NCBI GenBank assembly: GCA_002501855.1 | Contig: DAOM01000024.1 | Location: forward strand, 1-5,879 | DNA: 5,879 nucleotides | Direction: 5' to 3' | DNA from: Candidatus Nitrosopolaris nunavutensis | GTDB taxonomy: Archaea > Thermoproteota > Nitrososphaeria > Nitrososphaerales > Nitrososphaeraceae | Part shown: in pieces, positions 5,227 through 5,879 of the stretch | Numbering within the stretch: the first letter of the stretch is position 1 | Layout: the number at the start of each line of letters is the position of its first letter | Notes under the pieces: generated by a model | Seen by the model: only the letters and a program-made list of their open reading frames with translations | What the model was told of the DNA's origin: nothing | The model's database searches: none | Made by a program: the position numbers and the translations under genes

Positions 5227-5703
5227 ATGTACAAAGCAAAGAACAAAGAATTTTCCAGAATATTACTTCCAACAGATGGCTCAGAGTCGTCTATGAAAGC
5301 TACAGAATATGGTATTGCAATGGCAAAAAAGAGTGATGGCTTTCAGATAATTGTATTACATGTAATTCATTCACAAATGAAATATCTATACTCATCAACT
5401 GTTGCAACGTTGGTCACATCTAGTACCATAGATACAATAGTGGACAGCGCAAAACAAAAAGCTCAAAAATGGCTAATTGAAGTTAAAGAAAAAGCAGACC
5501 AGAACGGCGTTAAGTTAAAAATAGAATTTATTGTTGACCCTGCGTCAGTAATAGGAGCAATAGTAGATTATGCTGAACGTCAGAACATTGACCTCATAGT
5601 CATAGGTTCAAGAGGCTTATCAGGCTTTAAGAAATTATTGCTAGGAAGTACTGCCTCTGGCATAGTGACTTATGCCCATTGCCCTGTATTAGTTGTAAAA
5701 TAA
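5227..5703 (+). CDS. Universal stress protein, UspA family
   Basis: A 158-residue single-domain Usp. Strand 1 reads RILLPTDGSESS (Asp17 in the nucleotide-site position), followed by the helix MKATEYGIAMAKK. The central HVIHSQ segment and the VIGSRGLSGFKKLLLGST block near the end complete the fold. Gly127, Gly130, Gly140 and Ser141 satisfy the G-x2-G-x9-G-[ST] pattern of ATP-binding Usp proteins, so this is the ATP-binding (MJ0577-like) rather than the E. coli UspA-like type. Such proteins form cytosolic dimers and support survival under stress, but the exact activity is unknown. ATG 5227 is chosen from the TATA box at 5193-5200 and the normal family length. It is divergent from a CBS protein, and both classes sense adenylates. 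A strong hairpin lies 36 nt after the stop. Confidence 0.95.
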   Translation: MYKAKNKEFSRILLPTDGSESSMKATEYGIAMAKKSDGFQIIVLHVIHSQMKYLYSSTVATLVTSSTIDTIVDSAKQKAQKWLIEVKEKADQNGVKLKIEFIVDPASVIGAIVDYAERQNIDLIVIGSRGLSGFKKLLLGSTASGIVTYAHCPVLVVK

Positions 5704-5739
5704 CGATATGCTTACATTTGAAAATACTCTTAATTATGA

Positions 5740-5773
5740 TTGATCCTGTCACTCGGGAAAGAGACAGGATCAA
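5740..5773 (+). repeat. Strong stem-loop downstream of UspA
   Basis: TTGATCCTGTC (5740-5750) and GACAGGATCAA (5763-5773) form an 11-bp perfect stem around a 12-nt spacer whose ends (TC, GA) may pair further. It is clearly more GC-rich than its surroundings. Position 36 nt after the UspA stop suggests a 3'-end hairpin affecting mRNA stability or termination, though no T-run follows. Confidence 0.6.
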
Positions 5774-5835
5774 GATGGTTATGCCTATTGGCTGTATTCT
5801 CGTTTAAACAGGAAATATAATAGCTCGAGGAGTAC

Positions 5836-5851
5836 TGTGCATTGCACTGCA
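5836..5851. repeat. Copy 2 of the 16-nt quasi-palindrome TGTGCATTGCACTGCA
   Basis: An exact match to 5170-5185. Here it is framed by GTACTG (5832-5837) and CAGTAC (5850-5855), giving a larger inverted structure. If it is an operator, its gene would lie beyond the right edge. It ends only 9 nt before the adapter-like end of the contig. Confidence 0.55.
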
Positions 5852-5860
5852 GTACCGATC

Positions 5861-5879
5861 CTGTCTCTTATAAACATCT
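5861..5879. other. Tn5/Nextera mosaic-end adapter sequence (probable contamination)
   Basis: The final 19 bases match the synthetic transposase mosaic end CTGTCTCTTATACACATCT at 18 of 19 positions, differing only by A for C at 5873. The window stops precisely at the end of that element. This is the pattern left when sequencing reads run through a short tagmented insert into the adapter and the adapter is not trimmed. It should not be annotated as genome. Confidence 0.9.

Noticed and set aside
5857..5865. A third GATCCTGTC copy matching the UspA hairpin arm
   Set aside because: Only GATC is likely genomic; CTGTC is the start of the adapter match, so the repeat is not dependable.
5868..5874. 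TTATAAA, which looks like a TATA box for a gene beyond the right edge
   Set aside because: It lies wholly within the 19-base Nextera mosaic-end match, so it is probably adapter rather than genome.

Overview
The window reads as a 5.9-kb AT-rich archaeal contig, most likely from an ammonia-oxidising thaumarchaeon of the Nitrososphaerales (Nitrososphaera or Nitrosocosmicus type). The reasons are the gene set (Hsp20, CBS-domain proteins, UspA and a GlnB-like P-II protein, each a single small regulatory or stress protein), the protein wording, and TATA boxes about 25 nt before several ATG codons, as expected for leaderless archaeal mRNAs. The genus is inferred; no rRNA or tRNA gene is present to settle it.

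Layout. Positions 1-487 hold no gene; the left edge is a short AAT/AAC-type simple repeat. On the + strand follow a nicotinamidase-like cysteine hydrolase (488-1111), an Hsp20 small heat-shock protein (best start 1325, end 1843), a 52-residue six-cysteine protein starting inside the Hsp20 stop codon (1840-1998), and a protein made of four CBS domains (TTG start, 2071-2880). After about 300 nt of spacer comes a membrane-anchored helical protein of unknown function (3239-3658) whose true N-terminus seems to lie upstream in another frame. A 317-nt convergent spacer leads to two minus-strand genes, a divergent P-II signalling protein (3976-4320) and a two-CBS protein (4614-5114). The latter is divergent from a universal stress protein (+, 5227-5703).

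How they fit together. All the recognisable genes are stress or small-molecule-sensing functions: a chaperone, adenylate-binding CBS modules, a P-II protein that has lost several canonical 2-oxoglutarate/ATP contact residues, and an ATP-binding-type UspA. The CBS/UspA pair share a 112-nt divergent promoter region with a 16-nt quasi-palindrome between the two TATA boxes. The same 16-mer recurs after UspA, so it is a candidate shared operator. No metabolic pathway, mobile element or CRISPR array is visible.

Quality warning. The last 19 bases (5861-5879) match the Tn5/Nextera transposase mosaic end at 18 of 19 positions and stop exactly at its last base. They are almost certainly library adapter, so genuine genome probably ends at 5860. 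The likely frame change near 3202 may also be a sequence error.
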